This document shows positions 1 through 5,383 of a DNA stretch of 5,773 nucleotides, one piece after another. Where the stretch lies: the NCBI GenBank assembly GCA_023457615.1, contig JAEWKY010000306.1, forward strand, positions 1 to 5,773, read 5' to 3'. Origin of the DNA: Actinomycetes bacterium. GTDB taxonomy: Bacteria > Actinomycetota > Actinomycetes > Actinomycetales > Microbacteriaceae. The notes below the pieces were generated by a model that worked only from the letters and a program-made list of their open reading frames with translations, ran no database searches and was not told where the DNA came from. A program made the position numbers and the translations under genes. The first letter of the stretch is position 1, and each line of letters begins with the position of its first letter.

Positions 1-46
1 CCTCCTCGCGGCCTCGCGGTCGCGCGCGGGTCGGCCCGGCATCCTC
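1..46. other. Window edge, possible end or start of a cut-off neighbouring gene
   Basis: Two readings are possible and I cannot choose between them. On the plus strand, the frame starting at base 2 runs LLAASRSRAGRPGIL and stops at TGA 47-49, with nearly all codons ending in G or C, as expected for the last residues of an upstream gene. On the minus strand, an ATG at 42 reads MPGRPARDREAARR out of the window with equally high G/C third positions, and AGAGG lies directly before it, too close to be a normal ribosome binding site. No protein family can be recognised in either fragment. Confidence 0.25.
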
Positions 47-60
47 TGACGCGCGCGTCA
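47..60. repeat. Perfect 14-bp palindrome TGACGCGCGCGTCA
   Basis: The sequence TGAC-GCGCGC-GTCA is identical to its reverse complement over 14 bases and does not extend further. It lies about 30 bases upstream of the first gene's proposed -10 (89-94), and would be just upstream of a minus-strand start at 42 if that gene is real. It could bind a dimeric regulator. Alternating CG stretches make short palindromes common in such GC-rich DNA, but the TGAC/GTCA ends are less trivial. Confidence 0.4.
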
Positions 61-75
61 AGCCCTGCCCCTTGG

Positions 76-87
76 GCGCGATCGCGC
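76..87. repeat. Perfect 12-bp palindrome GCGCGATCGCGC
   Basis: The 12 bases are self-complementary, centred on GATC, and end one base before the TGTGAT hexamer at 89-94. The position would suit an operator just upstream of the -10. Composition alone could also produce it, so this is only a weak candidate. Confidence 0.25.
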
Positions 88-88
88 G

Positions 89-100
89 TGTGATGGGGGG
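89..100 (+). promoter_or_regulatory. Candidate leaderless -10 element, TGTGAT-N6-ATG
   Basis: TGTGAT (89-94) is followed by exactly six bases (GGGGGG) and then the ATG at 101. In actinobacteria, leaderless transcripts usually start at the A of the start codon, with a TANNNT-like -10 about six to seven bases upstream. TGTGAT fits except for G at the second position. The same eight bases, TGTGATGG, sit at the same distance before the EAL gene at 2617. The G-run could instead serve as a poor, very close Shine-Dalgarno. No convincing -35 is visible. Confidence 0.4.
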
Positions 101-583
101 ATGCCGAACGAACTGGACGTCATCCTCGACATCATGAAGGGCTCGCGCTTCGCGACCGTGACCACGCGGGGCGCGGGCGGCCACCTCTTCAGCCGACCCC
201 TCGCCGTGCTCGACCACGACTTCGACGGCACGGTGTGGTTCTTCACGCCCGACCCGAGCCCGAAGACGGACGAGATCGCGGCCGACCCGCACGTCAACGT
301 CGCCTACTCCGACGGGGCGAGCCACGTCTCGCTGAGCGGCGAGGCCCGCGTCACCCGCGACCCGGCCCTTCTCGACCGCTTCTGGAACCCCTGGGCCGAG
401 GCCTGGTTCGACGGCGGCCGCGACGATCCGTCGGTCGCCCTGCTCGAGGTCGACGCCGACACCGTCGAGTTCTGGCACGTCGACAAGCCGGCGGTGCTGC
501 GCGCGGTGGAGGTCGCCAAGGCGCTCGTCACGCGCTCGGCTCCGGACGTCGGCGAGTCGCGCACCGTCGACTTCCGGGACTGA
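101..583 (+). CDS. Pyridoxamine 5'-phosphate oxidase-fold protein, general stress protein 26 type
   Basis: This 160-residue protein matches the short split-barrel flavin-binding family that includes B. subtilis general stress protein 26. Visible family features are an N-terminal helix leading into FATVTTRG (about 17-24), the strand TVWFFTPDPSPKTDEI (about 44-59), a strand pattern VNVAYSD...VSLSGEARVTRD (about 65-87), the FWNPWAEAWFDGGRDDPSVALLEV segment (about 93-116), and a C-terminal GESRTVDF ending. The length is normal for the family. Members typically bind FMN or a related cofactor (F420 or heme in some) and have been linked to stress; the substrate here cannot be told. The start at 101 suits the domain and has a -10-like hexamer six bases upstream. 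The gene is monocistronic and converges on the HxlR gene across 45 bases. Confident in the family, unsure of cofactor and role. Confidence 0.9.
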   Translation: MPNELDVILDIMKGSRFATVTTRGAGGHLFSRPLAVLDHDFDGTVWFFTPDPSPKTDEIAADPHVNVAYSDGASHVSLSGEARVTRDPALLDRFWNPWAEAWFDGGRDDPSVALLEVDADTVEFWHVDKPAVLRAVEVAKALVTRSAPDVGESRTVDFRD

Positions 584-593
584 CCGGCGCCCG

Positions 594-628
594 CGCCGAG
601 GACCGGTCGCCGCGCACGGACCTCGGCG
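594..628. terminator. Strong hairpin between convergent genes, probable bidirectional terminator
   Basis: Bases 594-605 (CGCCGAGGACCG) pair with 617-628 (CGGACCTCGGCG): eleven of twelve positions match, with one A-A mismatch (602/620) and an 11-base loop. The hairpin begins ten bases after the stop at 583 and ends exactly at the base beside the HxlR stop (629-631), filling most of the gap between the two convergent genes. Being symmetric, it would form in both transcripts. There is no T-tract on either side, which is common for actinobacterial terminators. A shorter alternative pairing, GACCGG 582-587 with CCGGTC 603-608, competes with it. Confidence 0.55.
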
Positions 629-973
629 TCAGCCGGCGAGCCCCGGACGCCCGTCGCGCTCGGTCCAGGCGACGCTCCAGGCCGCCACGGAGTCGAGCAC
701 AGGTCCGAGCTCCTCGCCGACCGACGTGAGGCCGTAGCGGATCTCGACAGGGCGGGAGGTGACCACCTCGCGCGCGACGAGCCCGGCGTCCTCGAGCTCC
801 CGCAGGCGCTGCGTCAGCATGGCGTCGGTGACGCCCGGGATGCCCGCGCGCAGCTCGCTGAAGCGCTGTGCGCCCGCGAAGAGCTGCTGCAGGATCACGC
901 CGTTCCATCGCCGCCCGATGAGCTCGATGGCGGCATGGAAGTCGGGACAGGTCCCCCGTGCTATGTTTTTCAT
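629..973 (-). CDS. HxlR-family winged-helix transcriptional regulator with one N-terminal cysteine
   Basis: This 114-residue protein has the full HxlR layout. The N-terminal CPDFHAAIELIGRRWNGVIL (9-28) is followed by the FSELRAGIPGVTDAMLTQRLRELEDAGLVAR winged helix-turn-helix (about 38-68), the wing VTSRPVEIRYGLTSVGEELGPVL (about 71-93) and a C-terminal dimerisation helix. HxlR proteins are dimeric DNA binders; several (YodB, HypR, QorR) sense electrophiles or oxidants through an N-terminal cysteine. Cys9 here is the only cysteine in the protein, so sensing would need an inter-subunit disulfide or an adduct. The ATG at 973 starts at the conserved N-terminus; longer readings run back through the divergent gene and are unlikely. 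No good ribosome binding site is seen. It is divergent from the DUF1579/LLM operon, 42 bases away, which is the usual arrangement for a regulator and its target. The inducer is unknown. Confidence 0.93.
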   Translation of the reverse strand: MKNIARGTCPDFHAAIELIGRRWNGVILQQLFAGAQRFSELRAGIPGVTDAMLTQRLRELEDAGLVAREVVTSRPVEIRYGLTSVGEELGPVLDSVAAWSVAWTERDGRPGLAG

Positions 974-1000
974 AGTTGCTCTGAATTCACTGGTGACTAC
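959..1000. promoter_or_regulatory. Divergent control region with candidate HxlR operator and -10
   Basis: This is the most AT-rich stretch in the window. CTATG-TTTTT-CATAG (961-975) is a perfect inverted repeat with 5-base arms and a 5-base spacer; it covers the HxlR start codon (971-973 on the minus strand). Inside it, TATGTT (962-967), preceded by TG at 959-960, resembles an extended -10 (TGN-TANNNT) for the rightward operon; no matching -35 is visible. A second small dyad, TCAC-TG-GTGA, lies at 987-996. The layout fits HxlR repressing both itself and the divergent operon, but this is inferred from position and symmetry only. Confidence 0.45.
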
Positions 1001-1007
1001 GAGAGGA
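1001..1007 (+). promoter_or_regulatory. Ribosome binding site GAGAGGA deciding the start at 1016
   Basis: GAGAGGA ends eight bases before the ATG at 1016, a near-ideal Shine-Dalgarno. It rules out the longer reading from an ATG at 935, which would run antisense through the HxlR start. Confidence 0.75.
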
Positions 1008-1015
1008 ATAGCGAC

Positions 1016-1486
1016 ATGACCGACACTACCAGCCGCCTGCGCGAGCTCGACTTCTTCGTGGGCGCGTGGGACGCCACGGGGCGCTTCCACGAGACGCCGT
1101 TCGGGGCGGGCAAGCCCATCACCATGCGCATCGAGGGCAGCGCCGAGGACGGCGGCATGTGGACGGTCGTGCGCACGCGCGAGCTGCCGACGGACGACAA
1201 CCCCAGCCCGCTCACGGCGCGCTACCTGTGGGGCTACGACGCGATCGCCGACGAGTTCGTCGCGGAGTGGTTCGACAGCAACGGCGGGCGCGCGACGCAG
1301 CGCTCCGCCGGCTGGGACGGCGACGTGCTCGTCTTCGAGGGCGCCATGACCCTCGGCGGCCACACCGTGCCGCTGCGCGACACCTTCACCCGGACGGGCC
1401 CGGACGCGTACCACCACATCGGCGAGACCGACCTCGGCGGGGGCTGGATCCCCGTCGACGACGAGGACGCCCGGCGCGCCGCGTGA
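1016..1486 (+). CDS. DUF1579-like small beta-barrel protein
   Basis: This 156-residue protein has the pattern of the DUF1579 family and its relatives: LDFFVGAWDATGRF near the N-terminus (11-24), RYLWGYDAIADEFVAEWFDSNG (69-90), GWDGDVLVFEG (99-109), and the closing RDTFTRTGPDAYHHIGETDLGGGW (121-144). Such proteins are predicted to be lipocalin-like beta barrels; no enzymatic activity is established that I can name. There is no signal peptide or membrane segment, so it should be cytosolic. The ATG at 1016 is set by the Shine-Dalgarno at 1001-1007. Its TGA overlaps the GTG of the next gene, so the two are almost certainly co-transcribed and translationally coupled, which suggests that this protein works with the LLM oxidoreductase, perhaps as a binding partner. 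That partnership is inference. The family call is from motif pattern. Confidence 0.82.
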   Translation: MTDTTSRLRELDFFVGAWDATGRFHETPFGAGKPITMRIEGSAEDGGMWTVVRTRELPTDDNPSPLTARYLWGYDAIADEFVAEWFDSNGGRATQRSAGWDGDVLVFEGAMTLGGHTVPLRDTFTRTGPDAYHHIGETDLGGGWIPVDDEDARRAA

Positions 1487-2529
1487 GCGACCTCGAGCTC
1501 GGGGTCACGACGCTCACGGAGATCGGGCTCGACGCGTCGGGCGGGCTGCTCACGCACGCCCAGGCGACGCGGAACATCGTCGAGCAGGGCGTCGCGGCCG
1601 ACACGGCGGGGCTCGACGTGTTCGGCATCGGCGAGCACCATCGCGCCGACTTCGCGGTCACGAGCCCCGAGACCGTGCTCGCGACCCTCGCGGGACGCAC
1701 GTCGCGCATCCGGCTCAGCTCGGCGGTGACCGTGCTGAGCTCCGACGACCCGGTGCGCGTCTTCGAGCGCTTCGCCACACTCGACGCCCTCTCCTCGGGC
1801 CGCGCCGAGGTCATGCTCGGGCGCGGGGCGTATGTCGAGTCCTTCCCGCTCTTCGGCTACGAGCTCGCCGACTACGAGAGGCTGTTCGAGGAGAAGCTCG
1901 AGCTCTTCGGCCTGCTGCTCGCGGAGGGCCCGGTCACGTGGTCGGGCACGGTGCGCCCGGCGCTGCGCGAGCAGGTCGTCTATCCGCCGACGGAGGGCGG
2001 CCTCGCCGCGTGGATCGGCGTGGGCGGCAACCCCCAGTCGGTGCTGCGTGCGGCGCAGGCCGGACTGCCGCTCGTCGTCGCGACGCTCGGCGGCCCGCCC
2101 GCCGGGCTCGCGCCGCTCGTCGAGCTCTACCGACGGGCGCTCGCGCAGCTGGGTCGACCGCCCCTGCCCGTCGCGCTCAACGCGCACGGCTACGTCGCCG
2201 ACACGGATGCGCAGGCGCGCGACGAGCTCTGGCCGCACTACCTCGCGTCGCTCGAGGCGCTCGCCCGTGAGCGGCAGGCTCCCGTGCTGACCCGCGACCA
2301 GTTCGACCGCGCCACGGGGCCGGAGGGAGGGCTGTTCGTGGGCTCGCCCGACACCGTGGCGCGCAAGATCGTGGCCGCCACGGAGGTTCTCGGCGCGTCG
2401 CGGTTCGCGATGAAGTACAGCCACGGCACCCTGCCGCACGAGCTCATGGTGCGCTCGATCGAGTTGCTCGGGCGGGAGGTCGCCCCGCGCGTGCGACGGC
2501 TGCGCGAGCGGTCGGCGGCGCGGGCATAG
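1483..2529 (+). CDS. LLM-class (luciferase-like) flavin-dependent oxidoreductase
   Basis: This 348-residue protein is a bacterial-luciferase-like TIM barrel. Characteristic segments are ELGVTTLTE (5-13), GLDVFGIGEHHRADFAVTSP (43-62), TSRIRLSSAVTVLSSDDPVRV (73-93), LDALSSGRAEVMLGRG (100-115), and GLFVGSPDTVARKI (283-296) near the C-terminus, where the next segment runs GASRFAMKYSHGTLP. The length is normal. The GEHHRADF motif with LSSGRAEVMLGRG recalls the Atu2307/SP_0267-type subgroup (TIGR03858, from memory), whose substrate is not established. Members use reduced FMN, or F420 in some actinobacterial branches, so cofactor and substrate stay open. The GTG at 1483 overlaps the upstream stop as GTGA. 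A longer in-frame reading exists upstream but lies in the wrong frame of the DUF1579 gene and has no family similarity. It is likely controlled with its operon partner by the divergent HxlR regulator. Confidence 0.93.
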   Translation: MSDLELGVTTLTEIGLDASGGLLTHAQATRNIVEQGVAADTAGLDVFGIGEHHRADFAVTSPETVLATLAGRTSRIRLSSAVTVLSSDDPVRVFERFATLDALSSGRAEVMLGRGAYVESFPLFGYELADYERLFEEKLELFGLLLAEGPVTWSGTVRPALREQVVYPPTEGGLAAWIGVGGNPQSVLRAAQAGLPLVVATLGGPPAGLAPLVELYRRALAQLGRPPLPVALNAHGYVADTDAQARDELWPHYLASLEALARERQAPVLTRDQFDRATGPEGGLFVGSPDTVARKIVAATEVLGASRFAMKYSHGTLPHELMVRSIELLGREVAPRVRRLRERSAARA

Positions 2530-2561
2530 CGCTCGCGAGCGTGCGCAGGCGTCTCCGGCGG

Positions 2562-2590
2562 CGTGTCGCGGTGTCACGTACCGCCGCACG
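2562..2590 (+). terminator. Hairpin downstream of the LLM operon, candidate terminator
   Basis: Bases 2562-2572 (CGTGTCGCGGT) pair with 2580-2590 (ACCGCCGCACG): nine Watson-Crick pairs, one G-T pair and one mismatch, with a 7-base loop. It starts 33 bases after the LLM stop and ends 26 bases before the EAL start, a sensible place to separate the two units. No T-tract follows. A perfect 12-bp palindrome, CGCTCGCGAGCG (2530-2541), sits right after the stop codon but has too small a loop to be a good hairpin. Confidence 0.35.
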
Positions 2591-2604
2591 GTCGCCGGAT
2601 CCTC

Positions 2605-2616
2605 TGTGATGGATCG
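2605..2616 (+). promoter_or_regulatory. Candidate leaderless -10 element, TGTGAT-N6-GTG
   Basis: TGTGAT (2605-2610) is followed by six bases (GGATCG) and the GTG at 2617, the same hexamer and spacing as before the gene at 101. The GGA at 2611-2613 is too close to the GTG to act as a normal Shine-Dalgarno. The bases before 2617 have many A/T third positions in the EAL frame, supporting non-coding DNA up to here. Confidence 0.4.
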
Positions 2617-3396
2617 GTGACCACTGTCGAGCTCGACCCCCAGCTCCGCCGCAGGATCCGCGAAGACCTCCCCGTCGCCCTCGATCGCGGAGAGCTCTTC
2701 GCGCTCTTCCAGCCGCAGGTCGAGCTCGCCACCCGGCGCGTCGTCGCCGCGGAGGCGCTCGCGCGCTGGCGCCACCCCACCATCGGCGAGGTGAGCCCGA
2801 AGGTCTTCATCGAGGTGGCGGAGGACGCCGACGAGATCGGTCGCGTGAGCCGGTTCATGCTCGACGCCGCCTGCCGGCAGGTCGGCGAGTGGCGTGCGGC
2901 CGGCCTCGACCTCTCCGTCTCGGTGAACGTGTCGCCGCTCGAGCTGTCGTCGCCGAGCTTCTGCACCGACGTGCTCGAGGTGCTGCGCCGCTGGGACGCG
3001 CCGCCCTCGGCCGTGACCCTCGAGGTCACCGAGACGAAGGAGCTGCACGACGTCGACGCCTTCCTCGGGTGCATCGCCGGCGCCCGCGAGGAGGGACTGG
3101 GCATCTCGGTCGACGACTACGGCGCGGGCTTCGCGTCGCTGCGGCGGATGTACGAGCTCCACGCGTCGGAGGTGAAGATCGACCGCAGCCTCATCAAGCG
3201 CGGCTTCGTCGACGAGGTGCGCGAGATCGTGGCCGAGGCGCATCGGCGCGGAGCGCGCATCGTCGCGGAAGGCGTCGAGACGATCGACGACCTGGACGTC
3301 GCGCGCGCCATGCACTGCGACCGCGCCCAGGGCTGGCTCTTCGGGCGCGCGATGTCGGCCGACGACGTCGCGCAGCTCGCCCGGCGCCGCGTCTAG
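2617..3396 (+). CDS. Stand-alone EAL-domain protein, probable c-di-GMP phosphodiesterase
   Basis: The 259 residues are essentially one EAL domain, with no GGDEF, PAS, receiver or membrane part, so a soluble enzyme. EAL enzymes hydrolyse the second messenger c-di-GMP to pGpG. All expected metal and catalytic residues are visible: E46 of the EALAR motif, N104 (VNVSP), E136 (LEVTE), D166 and D167 (VDDYG), K187 (VKIDRS), E218 (AEGVE), Q238 (AQGW), plus loop-stabilising E139. Spacings equal those I recall for RocR, except that K187 to E218 is 31 residues rather than about 36, so the loop after KIDRS is short. Activity is therefore likely but not certain. I place the start at GTG 2617. A GTG at 2563 would add 18 residues, but that stretch has poor third-position G/C, no Shine-Dalgarno and overlaps a hairpin. 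Transcribed alone, converging on the SRPBCC gene. Confidence 0.92.
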   Translation: MTTVELDPQLRRRIREDLPVALDRGELFALFQPQVELATRRVVAAEALARWRHPTIGEVSPKVFIEVAEDADEIGRVSRFMLDAACRQVGEWRAAGLDLSVSVNVSPLELSSPSFCTDVLEVLRRWDAPPSAVTLEVTETKELHDVDAFLGCIAGAREEGLGISVDDYGAGFASLRRMYELHASEVKIDRSLIKRGFVDEVREIVAEAHRRGARIVAEGVETIDDLDVARAMHCDRAQGWLFGRAMSADDVAQLARRRV

Positions 3397-3399
3397 CGT

Positions 3400-3435
3400 C
3401 GCTCGTCGGGGCGGATGCGCTCGTCGGGGCGGATG
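3400..3435. repeat. Perfect tandem duplication of an 18-bp unit between convergent genes
   Basis: CGCTCGTCGGGGCGGATG occurs at 3400-3417 and again, with no gap, at 3418-3435. It fills nearly all of the 41 bases between the EAL stop (3394-3396) and the SRPBCC stop (3438-3440 on the plus strand). Two exact copies suggest a recent slippage duplication. No strong hairpin is visible here, so unlike the other convergent junction this one lacks an obvious terminator. Confidence 0.85.
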
Positions 3436-3437
3436 GG

Positions 3438-3887
3438 TCAACCCCGGGGCGGGTCGACCCGGCCCTCGGCGATGAACGCGAGCCGTCGCAGCGTCTCGGC
3501 GTTGCGCACCCCGAGCGGCACGTCGAGCAGCGGCGCGGGGACCCACGATCCCGGGCCCCTCACCGCGCGTTCCGTGAGCCGCACGACGCAGCCGTCCCCG
3601 CGCGGCTTGACCTCGATCACGACCTCGGCCTCGCCGAGCGGCCAGCCCGCGGGTCGCATGACCATCCGTCGCGGCGGATCCCACGCGCGCACCGTGGTCT
3701 TGTCGTCGATCACGACCGGCCAGACGCCGAACGAGTGGTGCAGGTGGCTGCCCTCGGCCGGCCACGCGTCGTCGACGGCGCGCATCCTCGACGCCCCGAC
3801 CACCCAGGTCGGGAACACCCAGCCGTCGGCGAGCACGGCGAAGACGTCCTCGGGGCGGCAGTTCATGACGCGGACGTTGGACGACAT
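3438..3887 (-). CDS. SRPBCC (START-like / polyketide-cyclase-like) family protein
   Basis: This 149-residue protein fits the SRPBCC fold. It opens with a strand and a helix carrying the usual pattern of polar residue-EDVFAVLADGWVFPTWV (about 11-29), then strands including a D-P-P-R-R turn (about 70-74; family members often have DPPRRL), EAEVVIEVKPRGDGCVVRLTERAV (about 86-109), and a long C-terminal helix with RNAETLRRLAFIAEG (about 128-142). Members have a deep hydrophobic cavity and bind or act on lipids, aromatic compounds or polyketides; no substrate can be named. The ATG at 3887 has a good Shine-Dalgarno (AGAGGTGA). It lies three bases downstream of the oxidoreductase stop, so the two genes form an operon. 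The length is normal and no signal peptide is seen. Confidence 0.88.
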   Translation of the reverse strand: MSSNVRVMNCRPEDVFAVLADGWVFPTWVVGASRMRAVDDAWPAEGSHLHHSFGVWPVVIDDKTTVRAWDPPRRMVMRPAGWPLGEAEVVIEVKPRGDGCVVRLTERAVRGPGSWVPAPLLDVPLGVRNAETLRRLAFIAEGRVDPPRG

Positions 3888-3890
3888 GGG

Positions 3891-3898
3891 TCACCTCT
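3891..3898 (-). promoter_or_regulatory. Ribosome binding site AGAGGTGA within the end of the oxidoreductase gene
   Basis: On the minus strand AGAGGTGA includes the TGA stop of the upstream oxidoreductase, and its GAGG core lies six bases before the ATG at 3887. It fixes the SRPBCC start and shows tight coupling of the two genes. Confidence 0.75.
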
Positions 3899-5345
3899 CG
3901 GGGGCGAGCGACGGTGGGCTGAGGATGCCGAACTCGTGCCGCAGCGCGCTGCGGGCGGCGTAGTAGCCGGAGAGCCCGTGCACACCGGGTCCGGGCGCGG
4001 TCGACGACGAGCACAGGTAGAGGCCGTCCGCGGGCGTGCGCCACGGGTCGGTCGAGAGCACGGGTCGCGCGAGCAGCTGCCGGAACGTCGGCGCCCCGCC
4101 CGCGATGTCGCCGCCGACGTAGTTCGGGTTCTCGGCCTCGAGGTCGACCGCGGTGCGCGCGTGCGCGGCGAGCACGACATCCCGGAACCCCGGGGCGAAC
4201 CGCTCGATGCGACGCGTCACGGCCTCGGTGGGGTCGAGGGTCGACCCGGCCGGCACGTGCGTGTACGCCCACAGCACGTGCGCGCCCGCGGGGGCGCGGG
4301 TCGCATCGTCGACGGACGGCTGCGCGACGAGCACGTAGGGGTCGTCGGGATGCCGTCCTGCCGCGACCTCGGCCTCGCTGCGGGCGATCTCGGCGCTCGT
4401 GCCGCCGACGTGCACGGTGCCCGCACGGGCGAGGTCGGCGTTCGCCCACGGGACCGGGCCGGAGAGCGCGAAGTCGACCTTGGCAGCCCCCGCGCCGTAG
4501 CGGAAGCGACGCAGCCGGCGGCCGTAGGTATCGGGCAGCCGGTCGGCCGCCAGCACGCTGAGCGCCCGCGGCGTCGTGTCGGCGAGGATCGCGCGAGCGC
4601 TCGGCAGCTCGGCGAGGCTCCTCACCTCGGTGCTCGTGAGGATCTCGCCGCCGTGCGCGCGCAGGTCGTCGGCGAGCGCCTCCACGATCCGCCGGCTGCC
4701 GCCGATCGGGATCGGCCAGCCCCGCGCGTGCGCGTAGGTCGTGAGCGACAGGGCCGTTCCCGCAGCGGCGAGCGACGGCATCCGCTGGATCGCGTGCGCG
4801 CCGACCCCGGCGAGCAGCGCGGGTGCCGCGTCGTCGTGGAAGCGGGCGCCGGCCGCCGCGGACGCCTGCTCGAGCGCGCGCAGCCCGAAGCGCACCGCGG
4901 TGACCGGATGCCGCGGCACCTGCAGCAGCGAGGACAGCACGAACTGGGCGACCTGGTCGGCGCGGTCGACGAGGGGCTCCATCAGCCGGCGGTACGCCGC
5001 CCCGTCGCGTCCGAGACCGTCGACGGTGCGGTCGAGGTCGCGCCAGGCGAGGGCGGCGCGCCCGCCGTCGAGCGGATGCCCGAACGAGAGCTCGGGGACG
5101 ACCAGCTCGATGCGCCGCTCCAGCCCGAAGCGCCGGAAGAAGCCGCTCGCGAGCGCGAGCGGATGCACGGCCGAGCACACGTCGTGGGAGAACCCCGGCA
5201 GCGTCAGCTCGGCGGTGCGGGAGCCCCCGCCGATCGTCGCCTCGCGCTCGTAGACGCGCACCGACAGCCCGGCGCGGGCGAGGGTCACGGCGGCGGCGAG
5301 ACCGTTCGGCCCCGATCCGACGACGATCGCGTCGAGCTCGGCCAT
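3891..5345 (-). CDS. PYROXD2 / phytoene-desaturase-like FAD-dependent oxidoreductase
   Basis: This 484-residue protein begins with a classic FAD-binding Rossmann motif, VVGSGPNGLAAAVTLARAG (8-26), with the ribose-binding acid in VYERE (31-35) and the following IGGGSRTAELTLPGFSHD. Further family segments are GWPIPIGGSRRIVEALADDL (209-228), ENPNYVGGDIAGG (405-417) and the C-terminal FAD-binding ADGLYLCSSSTAPGPGVHGLSGYYAA (439-464). This pattern matches the NAD(P)/FAD oxidoreductases near PYROXD2 and CrtI. No carotenoid genes lie nearby, so a carotenoid role should not be assumed; the substrate is unknown. The ATG at 5345 puts the GxGxxG motif at the usual distance from the N-terminus. The longer open reading upstream is unlike any domain and crosses repeats. 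A TACGGT hexamer lies six bases upstream of the start. It is the first gene of an operon with the SRPBCC gene. No membrane segment is seen. Confidence 0.93.
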   Translation of the reverse strand: MAELDAIVVGSGPNGLAAAVTLARAGLSVRVYEREATIGGGSRTAELTLPGFSHDVCSAVHPLALASGFFRRFGLERRIELVVPELSFGHPLDGGRAALAWRDLDRTVDGLGRDGAAYRRLMEPLVDRADQVAQFVLSSLLQVPRHPVTAVRFGLRALEQASAAAGARFHDDAAPALLAGVGAHAIQRMPSLAAAGTALSLTTYAHARGWPIPIGGSRRIVEALADDLRAHGGEILTSTEVRSLAELPSARAILADTTPRALSVLAADRLPDTYGRRLRRFRYGAGAAKVDFALSGPVPWANADLARAGTVHVGGTSAEIARSEAEVAAGRHPDDPYVLVAQPSVDDATRAPAGAHVLWAYTHVPAGSTLDPTEAVTRRIERFAPGFRDVVLAAHARTAVDLEAENPNYVGGDIAGGAPTFRQLLARPVLSTDPWRTPADGLYLCSSSTAPGPGVHGLSGYYAARSALRHEFGILSPPSLAPER

Positions 5346-5357
5346 GCTCCGACCGTA
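5346..5357 (-). promoter_or_regulatory. Candidate leaderless -10 element, TACGGT-N6-ATG
   Basis: On the minus strand TACGGT (5352-5357) fits the actinobacterial TANNNT -10 and is followed by exactly six bases (CGGAGC) before the ATG at 5345. GGAG lies only one base from the ATG, too close for a normal Shine-Dalgarno, which favours a leaderless transcript. The -35 region is not recognisable. Confidence 0.5.
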
Positions 5358-5383
5358 GGACCGCATCCCCGGCGCGACCAGGG

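Noticed and set aside
935..1015. ATG at 935 as start of the DUF1579-like protein
   Set aside because: It would overlap the HxlR gene and the divergent promoter region; a strong Shine-Dalgarno precedes the ATG at 1016.
2530..2541. Palindrome CGCTCGCGAGCG as the LLM terminator
   Set aside because: Folding leaves only a four-pair stem with a four-base loop and no T-tract; the hairpin at 2562-2590 is a better candidate.
2563..2616. Alternative GTG start for the EAL protein
   Set aside because: The added 18 codons have about a third A/T third positions, no Shine-Dalgarno precedes them, and the stretch includes a hairpin and the TGTGAT hexamer.
3441..3462. Palindromes CCCCGGGG and CGGGTCGACCCG as a terminator or operator
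   Set aside because: They lie inside the C-terminal codons of the SRPBCC gene and have no usable loop; composition and coding explain them.
1234..5178. A 1314-codon open frame on the minus strand and an 860-codon open frame on the plus strand (2889-5471)
   Set aside because: They overlap well-recognised genes in other frames, are arginine- and alanine-rich low-complexity translations, and show no domain. Long spurious open frames are expected in DNA of this GC content.
3891..5345. Assignment as a carotenoid phytoene desaturase (crtI)
   Set aside because: The motifs fit the broad family, but the sequence is closer to the PYROXD2-like pattern and no crtB, crtE or other carotenoid gene is present.
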